Positions 17,237-26,165 of a stretch of 64,000 nt of DNA are shown one piece after another. The notes beneath the pieces are model-generated. The model was given only the letters and a program-made list of their open reading frames with translations, searched no databases and was not told the origin of the DNA. The DNA is taken from the NCBI GenBank assembly GCA_020724365.1, contig DYHD01000003.1:20847-84846 (forward strand), given 5' to 3'. Positions within the stretch are counted from its first letter, which is position 1. The number at the start of each line of letters is the position of its first letter. The translations under genes were made by a program, and so were the position numbers. The DNA comes from Thermodesulfovibrio yellowstonii (lineage in GTDB: Bacteria > Nitrospirota > Thermodesulfovibrionia > Thermodesulfovibrionales > Dissulfurispiraceae).

Positions 17237-18430
17237 ATGATAAACTCAATCAATAGACTACTTGACAATTCCATTTCTATTAAACTGCTTTTTTACAGTC
17301 TATGCCTCTTATTCTTTTTATTACCTATAGCCAAATCGCCTCCTCTCATTGCAGGAGGGCTGGTAATTTTTATTTGGGTTATATCGGGCACCTTCATTAA
17401 AGATTATAAAAATTGGCTTACACAAAATTGGTTACCACCTGTTATTTTTTTTATATTTCTGCTATGGGCGGGTTTGCTATGGACTAAAGATATTGATAAG
17501 GGGCTGCAATTTGCAGAAAAAAGCTATTACTGGCTTTTTGCCTTTGCTATAGCTTCCATCCCTTATGCAAAAGCTATATATTTCATATGGGCTTTTATTG
17601 CAGGACTGTCTTTCAATGTCATATTAGCATTATTACAATATGCAGGTGTCGCCCCATATTTCAAGGAAGATTTTGCGACAGGCTTGCTAACTGGCTTTAA
17701 TCCTTATATCAGCTACTCACTTGTTCTTGTGCTTGGAATGCTTATACTATCTTTTTGCTTTGGTAAGACAAACTCAAAGTGGTTAAAAATATTGATAATC
17801 ACATTAATAACAACTTATATCTTCAATCTCTCAATAATTCATGGGAGAAGCGGATACATTGCTTTCATTATTTTATGCCCTCTTATTATATATAACCTGA
17901 CGGGAAGAAAATATCTACTTAAAAGCCTCTTAGCTGCCTTAATCATAATCGGATTGTTTCTCTTATCTCCAATGGTTCAACATAGATTAAATCTCATACA
18001 ACAAGAGATAGCATTATATTACCAGGGTCAGAAATATACATCTGTTGGCTTAAGACTTCATATGTGGGATGGTGCTATTAAAATATTCATAGATAATCCC
18101 TTCATTGGAGTAGGGACGGGGGGGTTCGAACAAACATTGCAGCAGTATGCTCCAGACCCTCCGCTGCCCGGGCTTGACCAGCCTCATAATAGTTTTCTTT
18201 ATATGGCTACAAGTTTTGGGATTCTGGGTATTGTCTCAATACTCTGGCTCTTTGCTGTCTATCTGAAAAAAGGCTGGAAATATAGGCATAGCATAAGTGG
18301 CTACTCAATGCTTATGTTCGGGATTATTATGATAATAGGCAGTATGACTGATACCCAGATATTTTCCCGTATCACGGGAATCCTTTTTGCTCTTTTTATG
18401 GGAATGAATCTCGAGAACGATGGAAAATAA
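17237..18430 (+). CDS. O-antigen ligase / polymerase family (WaaL-like) membrane protein
   Basis: 397 residues with about ten to twelve hydrophobic segments. The large periplasmic loop carries GRSGYIAF and the Wzy_C/WaaL hallmark GVGTGGFEQ...DQPHNSFLYM with a conserved His. It would join polymerised O-antigen (or another glycan) to lipid A-core in the inner membrane. It overlaps the next gene by 11 bp and forms one unit with it and the deacetylase. Confidence 0.85.
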   Translation: MINSINRLLDNSISIKLLFYSLCLLFFLLPIAKSPPLIAGGLVIFIWVISGTFIKDYKNWLTQNWLPPVIFFIFLLWAGLLWTKDIDKGLQFAEKSYYWLFAFAIASIPYAKAIYFIWAFIAGLSFNVILALLQYAGVAPYFKEDFATGLLTGFNPYISYSLVLVLGMLILSFCFGKTNSKWLKILIITLITTYIFNLSIIHGRSGYIAFIILCPLIIYNLTGRKYLLKSLLAALIIIGLFLLSPMVQHRLNLIQQEIALYYQGQKYTSVGLRLHMWDGAIKIFIDNPFIGVGTGGFEQTLQQYAPDPPLPGLDQPHNSFLYMATSFGILGIVSILWLFAVYLKKGWKYRHSISGYSMLMFGIIMIIGSMTDTQIFSRITGILFALFMGMNLENDGK

Positions 18431-19178
18431 AGCAAAAATCTCTGTTGCCATCATAACGAAAAATGAGGAAAAAAGACTTCCCGATTGCTTAAAAAGTGTA
18501 GATTTTGCTGATGAAATAGTAGTTGTAGATTCTGGAAGTTCAGATAATACTCTTGAAATCGCAAAGGAATTTGGCTGTCAAGTTTTCTCGGAAGAATGGA
18601 AAGGGTTTGGAAGGCAAAAAAATAGTGCTATCCAAAAATGCCTCAATGATTGGGTGATTGTCCTCGATGCTGACGAACGAATTCCTCCTGAAACGAGAGA
18701 TTCAATATTTACTATTTTGAATAATCCAACATCTACCGCTTATGAATTTAAGATGAAGCATTATTTTGGTAATAGATGGGTCAAGCACGGAGGCAACTAT
18801 CCTGATTGGCACATACGGCTGGTGAACAAAAATTATGGGGAGTTTGTGGGCGAAATCCACGAAAAATGGCAAACAAGCGGGACAGTCTCAAAAATAGATG
18901 CTTGCATTGAACATTATGGTTTCTCCGACTATGCTGATATGCTCAAGACGATGAATGAATACTCAACAATAGCAGCTAAAGAGCTGTTTCATTCAGGCAA
19001 AAAAGTAAACATACTTACCCCAGTCTTTCACAGCATAACTATGTTTATTAAGATTTTTATCCTAAAAAAGGGTTTTCTGGATGGCTTAGACGGATTGGTC
19101 TTATCCATTTTGAAAGCAGGCGGATCGTTTTTTAAATATGCAAAACTCATCGAGCTTCAGAAGGAAAAAGAATCTTAA
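18420..19178 (+). CDS. GT2 glycosyltransferase, WaaE/KdtX-like (LPS core)
   Basis: 252 residues. SVAIITKNEEKRLPDCL, VDSGSSDNTLEIA, FGRQKNSAI and LDADERIPPE are very characteristic of the WaaE/KdtX group that adds glucose to the LPS inner core. The C-terminal hydrophobic stretch may associate with the membrane. It overlaps waaL-like by 11 bp and the deacetylase start by 1 bp. Confidence 0.85.
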   Translation: MENKAKISVAIITKNEEKRLPDCLKSVDFADEIVVVDSGSSDNTLEIAKEFGCQVFSEEWKGFGRQKNSAIQKCLNDWVIVLDADERIPPETRDSIFTILNNPTSTAYEFKMKHYFGNRWVKHGGNYPDWHIRLVNKNYGEFVGEIHEKWQTSGTVSKIDACIEHYGFSDYADMLKTMNEYSTIAAKELFHSGKKVNILTPVFHSITMFIKIFILKKGFLDGLDGLVLSILKAGGSFFKYAKLIELQKEKES

Positions 19179-19897
19179 TGCTTCTGATTCTGATGTACCA
19201 TCGTATTAATAATCCAGAGCTATTTTGCTCTTTTATTGAAAATATCTCGCAAAACCATCCAGTTGTCTTGCCCGGAGATGCGTTGCAAAAGGGCGAATTA
19301 TCTATTTGCCTCACCTTTGATGACGGCTATTTTGATTTCTATCATTATGTCTTCCCCTTTTTACTGCAAAAAAATATAAAAGCTGTTTTAGGTGTGCCAG
19401 TTAAATTTATCATGGAAAAAACAATAGTAAACAAAGATGCACGACTGAATGTTCCCTATGATGAAGCTATGAGAGGTGATGTTTATAAACAAAAAGCCCC
19501 TTTTTGCACATGGCACGAAATCAAAGAAATGGCAGAGAGCGGCTTTGTAAAATTAGCATCGCACTCAAAAAATCATGTAAATTTAGCTCAAGGCGATTAT
19601 GATTTAGATGATGAAATCATAGGCTCAAAGAAGGCAATTGAAAAAATTATCTCTCATGAAGTAGATACTTTTATATATCCTTATGGGAAGGTTGATAATA
19701 AAGTTCATTCTTTTGCAACTCAGCATTACAAATATCTCATGAGGATAGGTTCAGCCTTGAATAGGGACTGGCATAACTCAAACAATATGCTTTATAGAGT
19801 CAACGGGGATGAATTCCTGCATATGAAGCATTTTAATAAAATCCATCTTTTTAAATACTATCTAAAATATCTTTCAAATATAATTCGGAAGAAATAA
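19178..19897 (+). CDS. Polysaccharide deacetylase (NodB/CE4 family)
   Basis: 239 residues. MYHRINNPE starts the domain; LTFDDGYFDFY holds the catalytic and metal Asp pair and ASHSKNHVNL the His pair of CE4 enzymes. It would remove acetyl groups from an amino sugar in a surface glycan. The start codon overlaps the preceding stop (TAATG), so translation is probably coupled. Confidence 0.85.
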   Translation: MLLILMYHRINNPELFCSFIENISQNHPVVLPGDALQKGELSICLTFDDGYFDFYHYVFPFLLQKNIKAVLGVPVKFIMEKTIVNKDARLNVPYDEAMRGDVYKQKAPFCTWHEIKEMAESGFVKLASHSKNHVNLAQGDYDLDDEIIGSKKAIEKIISHEVDTFIYPYGKVDNKVHSFATQHYKYLMRIGSALNRDWHNSNNMLYRVNGDEFLHMKHFNKIHLFKYYLKYLSNIIRKK

Positions 19898-19964
19898 AAT
19901 TTTTTGAATCTTCAATTTTTATTAATGATTGATACTGCAAATCCAAACCTGCTATAGAAAAGAT

Positions 19965-20075
19965 ATTCAAAATTTAAAATTCAATATTCAAAATATCAGT
20001 TGTTTGGTAGCCGCAGGCTTTAGCCTCTGAATTCTAAAGGCAAAATTCAAAACTCAAAATTCAATATTCAACAAA
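19965..20075. repeat. Heptamer-type repeat tract, ATTCAAA / ATTCAAT units
   Basis: Two blocks of degenerate 7-bp units (ATTCAAA, ATTCAAT, ACTCAAA), at about 19967-19999 and 20044-20075, flank a short hairpin repeat (GGTAGCCGCAGGCTTTAGCC, about 20007-20027). The tract lies between the deacetylase and the flagellin promoter and encodes nothing. Similar tracts occur at 23451, 31441, 42058 and 47728. Confidence 0.6.
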
Positions 20076-20108
20076 AACCCCACCAAAAGCCTTGATAATT
20101 CTAAATAT

Positions 20109-20136
20109 TAAAGATTTTTTTAAAAAATTCCGATAA
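20109..20136 (+). promoter_or_regulatory. Sigma28 (FliA) promoter of flagellin
   Basis: TAAAGATT (20109-20116) and TCCGATAA (20129-20136) are 12 bp apart; the FliA consensus is TAAAGTTT-N11-GCCGATAA. The match and its position ahead of a flagellin gene support a late flagellar promoter with a leader of about 125 nt. Confidence 0.7.
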
Positions 20137-20218
20137 TAAATTAAAAGGACTAAGGCAAGTGGTGAAAAAAAGGAGGTGAGGTATAAAAAGTAATCACCCA
20201 ATGCCTTAACTTAAAGAT

Positions 20219-20262
20219 GACGGCAGGAAGCCGTCAAATAAAAAAATTAATTTCACGGAGGA
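20219..20262 (+). promoter_or_regulatory. Leader hairpin with GGA loop plus GGA in the ribosome site: probable CsrA target
   Basis: GACGGC (20219-20224) and GCCGTC (20230-20235) enclose the loop AGGAA. A second GGA lies in the flagellin ribosome site CACGGAGGA (20254-20262). A hairpin-loop GGA plus a GGA in the Shine-Dalgarno is the arrangement through which CsrA represses flagellin (hag) translation in Bacillus. An extra AAGGAGG occurs upstream (20170-20176). Neither csrA nor fliW is in the window. Confidence 0.5.
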
Positions 20263-20269
20263 AATTAAG

Positions 20270-21712
20270 ATGCCGCTTTCAATCAACACAAATATTTTTG
20301 CTCTGAACGCTCAGAGAAACCTTAACAAGGCACAGGCGCCTCTTACCACTGCGATGCAGAGGCTGTCTTCTACATTAAGAATCAACTCGGCAAAGGACGA
20401 CGCCGCAGGACTCGCTATCGCTACGAGGATGACCCGCCAGATAAACGGCCTTTCCGTTGCAATGAGAAACGCTAATGATGGTCTTTCGATAGCGCAATCC
20501 GCCGAAGGTGCAATGGATGAGATGGTTTTTGCACTTCAGAGGATGAATGAGCTTGCCGAACAGGCAGCAAGCTACAATACATCCCTTGACAGAGACTCAA
20601 TGAACAAAGAAGTTAACCAGCTGATCGAGGAGTTAGGTAGAATAGTAAATCAGACCCGTTATAATGGCGAAAAACTGCTTGCGGGCGGTTTTAATGCTGA
20701 TATTCAGGTAGGAGTAGAGGTAAATGAGACGATAAATATTAATATAACAAACCTCGCACCAACAAGAATAGGTATGGCTTCATCATACAGCACCGTCAGC
20801 GGTCTTAATAATACGGATTTTGCAGCAAGGGCAAGGCTTACATATACATCTGCATTGGCTGCAACTGACACAATCAACAATATACAAGTTGGGACAGCCG
20901 TTAGCGCTAATTCTAACTCAATCAATAAAATAAATGCCATTAACCAGAAAACGGGTTCCCATGGAGTCACAGCTTTAAGTTTTGGTAATTATCAGGTAGG
21001 CGCTAATAATGCTGCGGATGGAGCTTTTGCCGGGGGCGACATTGTCATTAACGGTGTTTCAATCGCAGGGGGTACTACAGTTGCCAATTTGGTAGATAAT
21101 ATCAATGCAAAAACCGGTGAACACGGAGTTACAGCAGTTGGAGCAGCATTAGGAACATTGGTTCTTTATAGCGGTACTGCAACTGCCAAAACGAGCAATG
21201 CTATAACTCTAAAGGTTAGTGGGGCAGGTAATACTGTATCTGGTTTTACTACAGGGACTCACTCTGTTGCAGCCGGTGAAAACGGTCTGATAGTCCTTAA
21301 TCAGAAGTATAACAATACAACCGTCAATTTCAGTGGAGCGGGTGTAGGAGATGCTATTGTCGGCGTGAACGGGACTTCAACTACGCTTGTTAATTCATCC
21401 GTTAACGAACAGGTTATCACATCTGCTTCAGCAGCCAATCTTGCAATTCTCACATTTAAAGAGGCAATGGAGACCTTTAACGCTGAAAAGTCAATACTTG
21501 GCGCCAAATTGAATAGGCTTGAATCAACCATCAGAAACCTCGATAATGTCCGTGAGAATATCTCTTCTGCTAAATCGAGGATTATGGATGCGGACTTTGC
21601 AGTTGAGACATCAAACATGACTAAGGCATTGATTATGCAGCAGGCAGGCATCTCCGTGCTTGCACAGGCTAATACGCTGCCTCAGAATGTCCTTGCATTA
21701 CTGCAGAGATAA
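20270..21712 (+). CDS. fliC: Flagellin
   Basis: 480 residues. The conserved D0/D1 N-terminus (SINTNIFALNAQRNL...RINSAKDDAAGLAIATRM) and C-terminus (SRIMDADFAVETSNMTK...QANTLPQNVLALLQR) frame a variable centre at about 165-390. The centre is rich in Gly, Ala, Asn and Thr and includes a repeated ITGEHGVTA-type segment (flagellin IN motif). It is exported through the flagellar type III system and forms the filament. Codon use looks more G+C-rich than in its neighbours, as for a highly expressed gene. A sigma28 promoter and a structured leader precede it. Confidence 0.95.
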   Translation: MPLSINTNIFALNAQRNLNKAQAPLTTAMQRLSSTLRINSAKDDAAGLAIATRMTRQINGLSVAMRNANDGLSIAQSAEGAMDEMVFALQRMNELAEQAASYNTSLDRDSMNKEVNQLIEELGRIVNQTRYNGEKLLAGGFNADIQVGVEVNETININITNLAPTRIGMASSYSTVSGLNNTDFAARARLTYTSALAATDTINNIQVGTAVSANSNSINKINAINQKTGSHGVTALSFGNYQVGANNAADGAFAGGDIVINGVSIAGGTTVANLVDNINAKTGEHGVTAVGAALGTLVLYSGTATAKTSNAITLKVSGAGNTVSGFTTGTHSVAAGENGLIVLNQKYNNTTVNFSGAGVGDAIVGVNGTSTTLVNSSVNEQVITSASAANLAILTFKEAMETFNAEKSILGAKLNRLESTIRNLDNVRENISSAKSRIMDADFAVETSNMTKALIMQQAGISVLAQANTLPQNVLALLQR

Positions 21713-21735
21713 AGTGCCGGAGATAAATATGGAGG

Positions 21736-21759
21736 ATGGGGAGGCTCTAACCTCCCCAT
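21736..21759 (+). terminator. Hairpin after flagellin
   Basis: ATGGGGAGG (21736-21744) and CCTCCCCAT (21751-21759) form a perfect 9-bp stem with a CTCTAA loop, 24 bp after the flagellin stop. No T run follows, so partial termination or mRNA 3'-end protection is likely. It ends 9 bp before the FlaG start. Confidence 0.6.
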
Positions 21760-21768
21760 TAGATAACC

Positions 21769-22119
21769 ATGATAATGGGGGTTAACAACATAGGGCAGTT
21801 TTTCAAGAATCCGAACTCGGACAATATTCGCAAGGCAGAGGGTGCGAAGAGGCAGCAGGACGGTTCAGGTGCGGCAGAGCGTGTTAATGTAAAAAATAAT
21901 CAGGAAGCTCAGGGCGGGGAAGTCAGGGAATCCTCAATGCTTGAGGTTAAAAATGCCCAGACAAAGGCATTCTTCGCCGTCACCGAGAACAAAGACGTAG
22001 TAATCAGAATAGTTGACTCCGAGGGGAATCTCATCAGGCAGATACCTCCGGAGGAGTTTTTGAAAACAGCAGAGTTTCTGCAAAGCAGCAATAAGAATAT
22101 CTTCAGCGTGGAGGTCTAA
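21769..22119 (+). CDS. flaG: FlaG-family protein
   Basis: 116 residues. The N-terminal half is charged and low in complexity. The C-terminal half (AFFAVTENKDVVIRIVDSEG, then IRQIPPEEFLK) is the conserved FlaG core. FlaG influences filament length and is usually found between flagellin and fliD, as here. A second ATG at 21775 is possible. It ends directly before fliD. Confidence 0.88.
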   Translation: MIMGVNNIGQFFKNPNSDNIRKAEGAKRQQDGSGAAERVNVKNNQEAQGGEVRESSMLEVKNAQTKAFFAVTENKDVVIRIVDSEGNLIRQIPPEEFLKTAEFLQSSNKNIFSVEV

Positions 22120-23442
22120 ATGGCTGAGAATCCAGTATCAGGACTTTTTTCTGGCATAGACACAGCAAGTATTGTCTCCAAGCTCATGGCGGTTGAGAAA
22201 AAGCCGCTTTATGTTCTTCAGAGGAAAAAGGCTGTCTATGATAAACAGATTAGCAGCTATGGGGACCTCCTTTCGAAATTATCAGCGCTAAAAGATTCTC
22301 TTTCTTTTTTCAAGACCAATACGGGCATCCCGTTTTCTGCTACATCCTCGAATGTCTCGATGCTGTCTGTAAGCGCCTCGGCAGATGCCTCGGCAGGGGT
22401 CTATGAGATTGAGATTAAACAATTGGCTAAGGCTCATAGGGTCATTTCAAATTCGGGTGTAGCTTCTGAATCAGCATCAATTGTATCCGGAGTAGATAAG
22501 TTTTTTAAGTTTAAGCTGGGAGAAAGCGGAGAAGTCCAAGAGATAGCCCTCACTGACGGGATGACCCTACTGGAGCTCAAAAATGCTATAAACAGTAAAA
22601 ATGCAGGGGTTACAGCATCTATCATAAATACTGGCACAGGAGAAAGCCCATATAAATTGGTAATTTCATCTAATACGACAGGCGCTTCAAAGAATATTAT
22701 TATTACACAAGACGATACTATTTTTGCCAACTTATACTCCGATGTCCAACAGGCTCAGAACGCAATATTCAAGGTAAACGGCGTAGAGATGCAGAGAAGC
22801 TCAAATACGGTATCAGATGCGATAATGGGCGTTACGCTAACTTTGCACAAGGCAGATGCTAATTATGGGACGCTAAATGCTGTTCCAATTAATGTAACGA
22901 TATCAAAGGATACCGCTGTAATAAAAAATAAGTTTAATATTTTTGTAGCTCAATATAATGGATTCGTATCAGCAGCAAAAGCTCTTTCAGCAAAAGGGCA
23001 GTCCCTTGCGACCGACACATCGGTAGATAGCATTATCAATACCTTAAGAGGGGTTACAACCAATAGATATAATAATAAGATGCTTGTGAATTTCGGGCTG
23101 ACTCATGATAAAACTGGCATTCTTCAGATGAACGATTCAATATTTGCTTCAGAACTCGATAAAAATCCAGAAGATGTACTTAAAGCACTAACAGCGATGT
23201 CAGAGTCTTTTGATATGGCTCTGAATAACATAATAAATAACTTCATACCCTCAAAGAGGGATGGGTTAAGAAATAATATAAAGATGATAGAGAAATCAAT
23301 ATCATCTATTGACATTAGGCTTACGAAGAAGGAAGAAAGCCTGACGAAGAAGTTTGCTCAGCTTGAACAGACGATTAGTTCTTTGCAGTCGAGGGGCGAT
23401 TATCTGATTCAGCAGTTGTCGAAAATGTCGAATAATAAGTAG
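22120..23442 (+). CDS. fliD: Flagellar hook-associated protein 2 (filament cap) FliD
   Basis: 440 residues. The N-terminus (GLFSGIDTASIVSKLMAVEKKPL) and the C-terminal coiled coil (about 375-440, SLTKKFAQLEQTISSLQSRGDYLIQQL) are typical, with a middle domain containing the IVSGVDKFFKFK region. It caps the growing filament and helps flagellin fold. The ATG begins immediately after the flaG stop, so the two are co-translated. Confidence 0.93.
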   Translation: MAENPVSGLFSGIDTASIVSKLMAVEKKPLYVLQRKKAVYDKQISSYGDLLSKLSALKDSLSFFKTNTGIPFSATSSNVSMLSVSASADASAGVYEIEIKQLAKAHRVISNSGVASESASIVSGVDKFFKFKLGESGEVQEIALTDGMTLLELKNAINSKNAGVTASIINTGTGESPYKLVISSNTTGASKNIIITQDDTIFANLYSDVQQAQNAIFKVNGVEMQRSSNTVSDAIMGVTLTLHKADANYGTLNAVPINVTISKDTAVIKNKFNIFVAQYNGFVSAAKALSAKGQSLATDTSVDSIINTLRGVTTNRYNNKMLVNFGLTHDKTGILQMNDSIFASELDKNPEDVLKALTAMSESFDMALNNIINNFIPSKRDGLRNNIKMIEKSISSIDIRLTKKEESLTKKFAQLEQTISSLQSRGDYLIQQLSKMSNNK

Positions 23443-23450
23443 GGGCGATT

Positions 23451-23505
23451 CAAGATTCAAGGCTCAAGGTTCAAGGTTCAAGGTTCAAGGTTCAAGATTC
23501 AAAAA
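23451..23505. repeat. Heptamer tract, TTCAAGG / TTCAAGA units
   Basis: About seven tandem 7-bp units (TTCAAGA, CTCAAGG, TTCAAGG repeated) lie between fliD and fliS. They are the reverse complement of the CTTGAAT units at 31441. The tract is untranslated here and does not form a CRISPR repeat-spacer pattern. Confidence 0.8.
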
Positions 23506-23545
23506 CCTAAAACCTGACATTTACACTGATACTAAAGGAGCGAAA

Positions 23546-23914
23546 ATGACTTACGCATATGCACAAAATGCTTATACGAAGACAAAGGTGAATACATCAG
23601 CAACGCCGCTTGATTTAGTTATCATGCTGTATGACGGGGCTATAGAATACCTCCAGAAAGCGGTTTATTATATAAATGACGGCAATATTCAAAGAAAAAT
23701 TGAATATCTCTCAAGGGCAAGGGCTATTATTGAGGAGCTTTTGTCATCTCTAAATACTGAGATAGGGGGAGATGTTGCTGATAACTTGCAATCTCTCTAT
23801 CTATACATGCTCATAGAGCTTACAAAGGCTAACGCAGAAAATAATATAGCAAAGATTGAGGAAGTTGAAAAGCTTTTGATAGAATTAAGGTCGGCATGGA
23901 GGGCTATCAGATGA
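23546..23914 (+). CDS. fliS: Flagellar export chaperone FliS
   Basis: 122 residues with YAQNAYTKTKVNTSATPLDLVIMLYDGAIEYL, the signature of FliS. It binds the flagellin C-terminus in the cytoplasm and prevents early polymerisation. AAAGGAG precedes the ATG. The stop overlaps the next start as ATGA. Confidence 0.93.
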   Translation: MTYAYAQNAYTKTKVNTSATPLDLVIMLYDGAIEYLQKAVYYINDGNIQRKIEYLSRARAIIEELLSSLNTEIGGDVADNLQSLYLYMLIELTKANAENNIAKIEEVEKLLIELRSAWRAIR

Positions 23915-24108
23915 CGATATTCCCCTTTCAAGTAAGCGAAGCAAATCAGATATATACTCGACTGGCAAAGCTTAAAACATCAACGATACTTGAAAAGGAG
24001 TCGAATGAACCCCAGGATATTGTCAATATCTCTGCAGAAGCTAAAAAGAGACAGGTTTTAGAGCAGGCAAGAAAGGAAGCTCTCGAAAGGATAAGACAGG
24101 CAAGATAG
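23911..24108 (+). CDS. Small flagellar-cluster protein of unknown function
   Basis: 65 residues from the ATG at 23911, whose overlap with the fliS stop (ATGA) favours this start over the ATG at 23896. The C-terminal half is a charged helix (SAEAKKRQVLEQARKEALERI), and DIVNISAEAKK recalls the tail of FlgM-like proteins. Position after fliS would also suit a FliT-like chaperone. Neither can be claimed from the sequence. Confidence 0.55.
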   Translation: MTIFPFQVSEANQIYTRLAKLKTSTILEKESNEPQDIVNISAEAKKRQVLEQARKEALERIRQAR

Positions 24109-24109
24109 C

Positions 24110-24712
24110 GTGATAAAGGAAGATTTTAAAATTCTCGTTGCAGAGGATGACGATATAGTTCGCGAGGTTATAAGCTCGATTCTTTTAAGAGAGGGATATA
24201 GCGTCTTTACAGCAAAGGATGGGCTTGAGGCTATCAGAATACTTATGATGGATGATGTTCATCTGATCCTTACAGCCCTGAGGATGCCCAATGCTGATGG
24301 CATTGAGGTCTTAAGGCAGGCAATAAAAAATGCTCCTGATTGCTCAGTTGTTCTCCTCACTGCTTATGGCAGCCTTGACAGTGCGTTGGATGCCCTTAAA
24401 GATGGTGCCTTTGATTATCTTACAAAGCCCTTCAGAATTCAGGAACTACTTTTTGTTGTGGAAAAAGCATTCAAAAGAACTCTCTATATAGAAGAACAGA
24501 AAGAGCTAAAAAAACACCTGAGAGATACATACAGGGATTTACAGTTGATAAAGAGGGTTACAAAGAATAATGATCCCATGACAACCATATCATGTATTGA
24601 GAGGATCAGTAAATTAGTTGATTTAAATGTCCTATCACCACATGATGCAGAAATATTAAAAGAAAGGCTGGTAAAAGGAGATGGAGAAGGAAAAAGCTCT
24701 GATAGTGGATGA
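24110..24712 (+). CDS. Single-domain response regulator lacking the phospho-acceptor Asp
   Basis: 200 residues, GTG start. The receiver domain (residues 7-125) has the acidic pocket EDDD, the Thr of LLTAY and the Lys of LTKPF. The phosphorylation site that should read TDLRMP is TALRMP (Ala56, codon 24275-24277). It therefore probably cannot be phosphorylated in the normal way. The C-terminal 75 residues are helical, with no recognised output domain. It overlaps the next response regulator by 32 bp. A motility role is inferred from context. Confidence 0.85.
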   Translation: MIKEDFKILVAEDDDIVREVISSILLREGYSVFTAKDGLEAIRILMMDDVHLILTALRMPNADGIEVLRQAIKNAPDCSVVLLTAYGSLDSALDALKDGAFDYLTKPFRIQELLFVVEKAFKRTLYIEEQKELKKHLRDTYRDLQLIKRVTKNNDPMTTISCIERISKLVDLNVLSPHDAEILKERLVKGDGEGKSSDSG

Positions 24713-26165
24713 TGACCCTATTGTCAGGGATATTCTTGCAGACATACTTTCAAGCATATGCGGTTTTAGAATAGATACTGCTACCAATGGATTAGAAGCT
24801 TTAGAAAACCTTAGAAATAAGAAGTATGACATAATTTTCACCGATTTAAACATGCCTAAACTTGGAGGCATGGACTTCCTAAAAGAAAGCATTAAATCAC
24901 ACCCTTCTATTCCTGTTGTTATGATAACAGGCATTTCCACCGTTGATACTGCTGTTGCTGCAATGAAAGAAGGGGCAAGTGATTTTATTATAAAGCCTTT
25001 TCAAATTGATAAGGTCGTTACAATTGCGGAAAGAATAATTGGAGAAAGAAAACTGCTCAGCAAGAGAAATGCTGATACCGATCAAGAGGCATCAATAAAA
25101 AGGATAAATGCCGAACTCTTTAAAAAGCTTCAGGAAATAAATATTCTGCAGTCATTAAGCCTCGAATTGGACGGAATATATAATAATAAAGATATATACG
25201 AAAAAATATCTGATATGGCTACAAGGCTTCTTTCCGTCAAACATGCCTTCTTTGGCATCCTCGATGGCGGTTGCCTTAATATAGTTCAATCAACAGAATT
25301 TCAGAAAAAAGAGATCAAAATTAATGGTTCTTTATACGAAAATGTGATCAAAAGAAAAAGTTGTAGTATAATTTTATATGACGGCTCAGAACCTTATAAT
25401 GGGTTTTGTAGTAATAAAGAAATATTATTCATACCCTTTACTCTTAAAGATGAAGTCTTTGCAATTCTTGGGCTCTATGATAAGCCCGATCAGACAGCAT
25501 TTACAGATGATGAGATAGCTATAATACAGACCTTCGCAAAAAAGGCATCATTGAGAATTGAGAATAATGCACTTTATGAAGTCTTTTATAATAATTTAAT
25601 AAACACTCTTAAATCTCTTGTAATAAGTATTGAGGCACGGGATTCATATACAAAACAACATTCTGAGAGGGTTGCAATTTATTCACTCCAGATCGCAGAG
25701 GTAATGGGACTGCCTGATGAAGACAGGGACGCTATAAGGTTTGGCGGTTATCTTCATGATATAGGCAAAATAGGTGTAAGGGATATAGTATTACTAAAAC
25801 CTGATAGACTAAGCCAAGAAGAAGAAGCCGAAATAAGGCTTCATCCAGTAAAAGGTGATGAGATCGTTAAGCCTATACGATTTTTCCCGAAAGAGAGGGA
25901 TTTGATACGCTACCATCATGAAAGGTTCGATGGGAGTGGTTATCCTGACGGTCTTGCAGGGGATAGTATTCCTCTGTATGTGAGGATTCTTTCTGTAGCA
26001 GATGCATATGATGCTATGACATCATCAAGACCTTACAGGCCTGCAAAAGAGCATGAAGTTGCAATTCAGGAATTAATAAAAAACTCGGGAATACAATTTG
26101 ATCCTGAGGCCGTTAATGCTTTTTTACAAACTCCAATAGGAAAAGGTATCAGAAATGAAGATTAA
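24681..26165 (+). CDS. Response regulator with GAF-like and HD-GYP domains (c-di-GMP phosphodiesterase)
   Basis: 494 residues: receiver (about 1-120, with intact phospho-Asp in FTDLNMP), a GAF-like sensor (about 160-305) and an HD-GYP domain (about 310-480) with YLHDIGKIG and HHERFDGSGYP. HD-GYP enzymes hydrolyse c-di-GMP. A PilZ c-di-GMP receptor follows directly, and two stator pairs after that, so this protein probably tunes motility. AAAGGAG precedes the ATG. Confidence 0.92.
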   Translation: MEKEKALIVDDDPIVRDILADILSSICGFRIDTATNGLEALENLRNKKYDIIFTDLNMPKLGGMDFLKESIKSHPSIPVVMITGISTVDTAVAAMKEGASDFIIKPFQIDKVVTIAERIIGERKLLSKRNADTDQEASIKRINAELFKKLQEINILQSLSLELDGIYNNKDIYEKISDMATRLLSVKHAFFGILDGGCLNIVQSTEFQKKEIKINGSLYENVIKRKSCSIILYDGSEPYNGFCSNKEILFIPFTLKDEVFAILGLYDKPDQTAFTDDEIAIIQTFAKKASLRIENNALYEVFYNNLINTLKSLVISIEARDSYTKQHSERVAIYSLQIAEVMGLPDEDRDAIRFGGYLHDIGKIGVRDIVLLKPDRLSQEEEAEIRLHPVKGDEIVKPIRFFPKERDLIRYHHERFDGSGYPDGLAGDSIPLYVRILSVADAYDAMTSSRPYRPAKEHEVAIQELIKNSGIQFDPEAVNAFLQTPIGKGIRNED

